Part shown: positions 60,971 through 64,000 of the stretch, piece after piece
Layout of the letters: every line of letters begins with the position of its first letter
Numbering within the stretch: the first letter of the stretch is position 1
DNA from: Actinomyces haliotis
GTDB taxonomy: Bacteria; Actinomycetota; Actinomycetes; Actinomycetales; Actinomycetaceae
Direction: 5' to 3'
DNA length: 64,000 nt
Assembly (NCBI RefSeq): GCF_015355765.1
Contig: NZ_JACWNA010000001.1
Span: 62,001 to 126,000, forward strand
The notes under the pieces: model-generated
What the model was told of the DNA's origin: nothing
The model's input: the letters and a program-made list of their open reading frames with translations, nothing else
The model's database searches: none
Made by a program: the position numbers and the translations under genes

Positions 60971-63900
60971 GTGCCGACGCATGAGAGCACCGCGGCTGGA
61001 GCCGCAGGATTCGGAGCCAACGAGTGGATGGTGGAGGAGATGCGCGAGGCCTGGGAGGCCGACCCCTCCTCCGTGAGCGCCCAGTGGCGTGAGCTCTTCG
61101 AGAAGGATCCCGCCGCGGGCGTGAGCGAGGACGAGAGCGCCGGAGCCGAGGCCTCCTCGAGCCCCGCGCCTGCGCCCGAGTCGGCAGTCGTCCCCGCCCC
61201 CGACGCCGTTCCCGCGGGCGCCACCCACCCCGAGTCCGCTCCCGCGGGCGACGAGGACACCGCGATCCGTCCGCGGCGCCGGGCCGCCACCCCGGTCCAG
61301 GACGTCACCCGGTCCGACCTGCCGCCGGCGCCCACCTCCGACGTCGCCCCTCCGACCTCTCCGTACGCGCAGCGGGTCGCCCGTCTGGCCGCCGAGGGCC
61401 ACGGCTCCTCCGACGCCGCCGACGTCGACACCAGGATGAAGGGCGCCCCGGCGCGCACGGCGAGGAACATGGAGGAATCGCTGTCCATCCCGACGGCGAC
61501 CTCCGCGCGCGCCGTCCCCGCCAAGGTCATGATCGAGAACCGGGCGATCATCAACTCCCACCTCTCCCACACCCGCGGCGGGAAGGTCTCCTTCACCCAC
61601 CTCATCGGCTGGGCCGTCGTCGAGGCGCTCACCGAGATGCCCGGCATGAACGTCTCCTACACGACGAACGAGAAGGGCAAGCCGGTCCTCCACGAGCCCG
61701 CCCACGTCGCCTTCGGCCTCGCCATCGACGTGCCCACGTCCAAGGGCGAGCGCCGCCTCATGGTGCCCTCCATCAAGCAGGCCGACCTGCTCGACCTGGC
61801 CGGCTTCGTCGAGGCGAACCAGGCGCTCGTGCGCAAGGCCCGCGACGGCAAGCTCGAGGTCGCTGACTTCATGGGGACGACCGTCACCCTGACCAACCCC
61901 GGCATGATCGGCACCCTGCACTCGGTGCCGCGTCTCATGCCCGGGCAGGGCGCGATCATCGGGGTCGGTTCCATGGCGTACCCGGCCGCCTTCGCCGGGG
62001 CGAGCGACGAGACGCTGGCCCGCAACGGCGTCGGCAAGACCATCACGCTCACCTCTACCTACGACCACCGGGTCATCCAGGGCGCGCTGTCGGGCGAGTT
62101 CCTGCGCCTGCTCGAGACCAAGCTCCTCGGCCTCGACGGCTTCTGGGAGCGGGCCTTCGAGTCCCTGCGAGTCCCCCACGAGCCCGTCACCTGGACGCGT
62201 GACACGACCTACGACGCCGAGCTGGAGACGGGCAAGCCGGCCCGCGTCGCCGAGCTCATCCACGCCTTCCGGCAGCGCGGCCACCTCGCCGCGGACACGG
62301 ACCCGCTCACGTACCGCCTGCGCCGCCACCCCGACCTGGACATCACCACCTACGGGCTGAGTCTGTGGGACCTGGACCGCACCTTCCCCACCGGAGGACT
62401 GGGCGGGACCGAGCGCGCCACCCTGCGCGAGATCCTCGACCGCCTGCGCGAGGCCTACTGCCGCACCGTGGGCATCGAGTACATGCACATCCAGGACCCG
62501 GCGCAGCGCGAGTGGTGGCAGGAGCGCCTCGAGGGCCCCTGGTCCCCCACGACCGACGCCGACCGCCGCCGCATCCTCACCAAGCTGCAGCAGGCCGAGG
62601 CCTTCGAGACCTTCCTCCAGACGAAGTACATCGGCCAGAAGCGCTTCAGCCTCGAGGGCGGCGAGTCCCTCATCGTCCTGCTCGACCGCGTCCTGGACGA
62701 GGCCGCCCACGACGGCCTCGACGAGGTCGTCATCGGCATGGCCCACCGCGGCCGCCTCAACGTCCTCACCAACATCGCCGGGAAGTCCTACGCGCAGGTC
62801 TTCGACGAGTTCGACGGCAACGGCGTCATCGAGGGCGCCGGCACCGGCGACGTCAAGTACCACCTGGGCACGGAGGGCGTCTTCACGGGCACCGACGGGG
62901 TCGAGACGCGCGTCTCCCTGGCCGCCAACCCCTCCCACCTGGAGACGGTCGACGGCGTCGTCGAGGGCATCGCCCGTGCCAAGCAGGACCGCATCGGCCT
63001 GGGAGAGAAGGGCTACACGGTGCTCCCGGTGCTCGTGCACGGCGACGCCGCCTTCGCCGGCCAGGGCGTCGTCTACGAGACCCTCAACATGTCCCAGCTG
63101 CCCGGCTACCGCACCGGCGGAACCGTCCACGTCGTCGTCAACAACCAGATTGGCTTCACGACCGGCTCCGCGTCTGGCCGCTCGACGACCTACGCCACGG
63201 ACCTCGCCAAGGGCCTCCAGGTGCCGATCTTCCACGTCAACGCGGACGACCCCGAGACCGTCGCGCGCGTCGCCGAGCGCGCCTACGAGTACCGGGCGAC
63301 CTTCCACAAGGACGTCATCATCGACCTGATCTGCTACCGCCGCCGCGGTCACAACGAGGGCGACGACCCCTCGATGACGCAGCCGGTCATGTACCGCCTC
63401 ATCGACTCCATGCCCTCGACCCGCGCCGTCTACCTCGGCCAGCTCGTGGGGCGCGAGGAGATCACCGAGGAGGAGGCCGAGCAGATCGAGACCGACTTCC
63501 ACGACGAGCTCGAGCGGATCCTCACCGAGACCCGTGCCGCCCACGCGGACAAGTCCGAGGAGACCTCGATGGCCGAGGAGGCCGCCGAGGGGCAGTCCGA
63601 GGCCGACCCGACCCTCGTCGGACGCCAGCGCTCCAGCCTCGAGCTGCCCAGCTCGCAGGCCGCCGGCGCCGGCATGATGATCGGATGGACGAGCGCGGTC
63701 CCGAGGGAGATCGTCGAGCGCATCGGCGACTCCCAGATCGCCTACCCGGAGGGCTTCCACGTCCACCCCAAGCTCGCCAAGATGCTTGAGAAGCGTCAGG
63801 CCGCCTCGCGCGATGGCGGCATCGACTGGGGCTTCGGCGAGCTGCTCGCCCTCGGCTCCCTCCTCATGGACGGCGTCCCCGTGCGACTCGCGGGCGAGGA

Positions 63901-64000
63901 CACGCGCCGCGCCACCTTCGCCCAGCGCCACGCGGTCCTCCACGACCACGACTCGGGCGCCGAGTGGACGCCGCTCGACTTCCTCACTCCGGACCAGGCG
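60971..64000 (+). CDS. kgd: Multifunctional 2-oxoglutarate decarboxylase/dehydrogenase (Kgd), 3'-truncated
   Basis: About 1010 of an expected 1230 residues are visible. The order is that of actinobacterial Kgd/OdhA: a 40-residue E1-like start (NEWMVEEMREAWEADPSSVSAQWRELF), a Pro/Ala/Glu linker, an E2-like succinyltransferase domain (about 165-380, VMIENRAIINSHLSHTRGGKVSF and TYDHRVIQGALSGEFL), and the ThDP-dependent E1 (FLQTKYIGQKRFSLEGGESLI, GMAHRGRLNVLTNI, HGDAAFAGQGVVYE, NNQIGFTT). It converts 2-oxoglutarate to succinyl-CoA in complex with E2/E3, or to succinate semialdehyde alone. GTG 60971 follows GAGGAGAGAAGCGCC. It links to sucCD and the SSADH-like gene in the same window. Confidence 0.95.
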   Translation, partial: MPTHESTAAGAAGFGANEWMVEEMREAWEADPSSVSAQWRELFEKDPAAGVSEDESAGAEASSSPAPAPESAVVPAPDAVPAGATHPESAPAGDEDTAIRPRRRAATPVQDVTRSDLPPAPTSDVAPPTSPYAQRVARLAAEGHGSSDAADVDTRMKGAPARTARNMEESLSIPTATSARAVPAKVMIENRAIINSHLSHTRGGKVSFTHLIGWAVVEALTEMPGMNVSYTTNEKGKPVLHEPAHVAFGLAIDVPTSKGERRLMVPSIKQADLLDLAGFVEANQALVRKARDGKLEVADFMGTTVTLTNPGMIGTLHSVPRLMPGQGAIIGVGSMAYPAAFAGASDETLARNGVGKTITLTSTYDHRVIQGALSGEFLRLLETKLLGLDGFWERAFESLRVPHEPVTWTRDTTYDAELETGKPARVAELIHAFRQRGHLAADTDPLTYRLRRHPDLDITTYGLSLWDLDRTFPTGGLGGTERATLREILDRLREAYCRTVGIEYMHIQDPAQREWWQERLEGPWSPTTDADRRRILTKLQQAEAFETFLQTKYIGQKRFSLEGGESLIVLLDRVLDEAAHDGLDEVVIGMAHRGRLNVLTNIAGKSYAQVFDEFDGNGVIEGAGTGDVKYHLGTEGVFTGTDGVETRVSLAANPSHLETVDGVVEGIARAKQDRIGLGEKGYTVLPVLVHGDAAFAGQGVVYETLNMSQLPGYRTGGTVHVVVNNQIGFTTGSASGRSTTYATDLAKGLQVPIFHVNADDPETVARVAERAYEYRATFHKDVIIDLICYRRRGHNEGDDPSMTQPVMYRLIDSMPSTRAVYLGQLVGREEITEEEAEQIETDFHDELERILTETRAAHADKSEETSMAEEAAEGQSEADPTLVGRQRSSLELPSSQAAGAGMMIGWTSAVPREIVERIGDSQIAYPEGFHVHPKLAKMLEKRQAASRDGGIDWGFGELLALGSLLMDGVPVRLAGEDTRRATFAQRHAVLHDHDSGAEWTPLDFLTPDQA

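Noticed and set aside
60920-63949. A 1009-codon minus-strand frame opposite kgd
   Set aside because: The plus strand encodes an unmistakable Kgd through the window end; the opposite frame has no motif.

Overview
The window is about 69-70% GC and lies on a chromosome that uses GTG starts freely and TGA stops almost exclusively, with many 1-8 nt gene overlaps. The family content points to a fermentative actinomycete of the Actinomycetaceae type (Actinomyces/Schaalia-like; inference): an actinobacterial Kgd, PerM/DUF6350, a long arginine-rich Rho, a eukaryote-like tandem-domain phosphofructokinase, and a CE1758/CE1759 flavin oxidoreductase pair. No phage, IS element, CRISPR array or rRNA is visible; one tRNA-Arg(CCG) is present.

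Layout. 1-12.5 kb: a truncated dicarboxylate symporter, DUF3017, then the conserved minus-strand series sucC-sucD-perM-purN-(yagU inserted on plus)-purH. purH has a ZTP (pfl) riboswitch in its leader. Divergent from sucC are the double-length pfk and a CLC chloride transporter. 12.5-30.3 kb: two carbohydrate loci. The first has an oligo-1,6-glucosidase-type GH13, a succinate-semialdehyde-type dehydrogenase, an ABC importer (binding protein plus two permeases) and, divergently, a ROK regulator-GH31-SDR operon. The second has an ABC importer, a GH13 alpha-glucosidase and a LacI regulator. Neither importer has its own ATPase. 30.3-35.1 kb: a DHA2-type drug exporter gene broken by an in-frame TAA in its first membrane helix, two tandem maltose-acetyltransferase paralogues, a small hypothetical gene and a nitroreductase. 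35.1-41.5 kb: pcrA, a fructosamine-kinase-family gene, prmC, prfA, rpmE. 41.7-53.5 kb: rho, the LLM/FMN-reductase pair, an Aer-like PAS protein, then thrB-hom-lysA-argS. This is the classical actinobacterial argS-lysA-hom-thrB-rho-rpmE-prfA-prmC neighbourhood with thrC missing and a flavin/redox block inserted. 53.6-64 kb: mntH with a DtxR/MntR-like operator, a small HTH gene, tRNA-Arg, a glycerophosphodiester phosphodiesterase, an M23 peptidase, two CNNM/CorC-type membrane proteins and the 5' three-quarters of kgd, cut by the window end.

How the parts work together. Kgd, SucCD and the SSADH-like enzyme are alternative exits from 2-oxoglutarate to succinate. Pfk and the glycosidase/ABC loci feed glycolysis from oligosaccharides. 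PurN and PurH carry out the two formyl-tetrahydrofolate-dependent steps of purine synthesis, with the riboswitch reading ZMP/ZTP, the sign of formyl-folate shortage. hom-thrB-lysA supply threonine and lysine/diaminopimelate. The most interesting points are the riboswitch with a plausible SD-sequestering helix, the nonsense-disrupted exporter, the Aer-like PAS/coiled-coil protein divergent from a flavin monooxygenase pair with a clear operator, and several long, perfect palindromes between genes.
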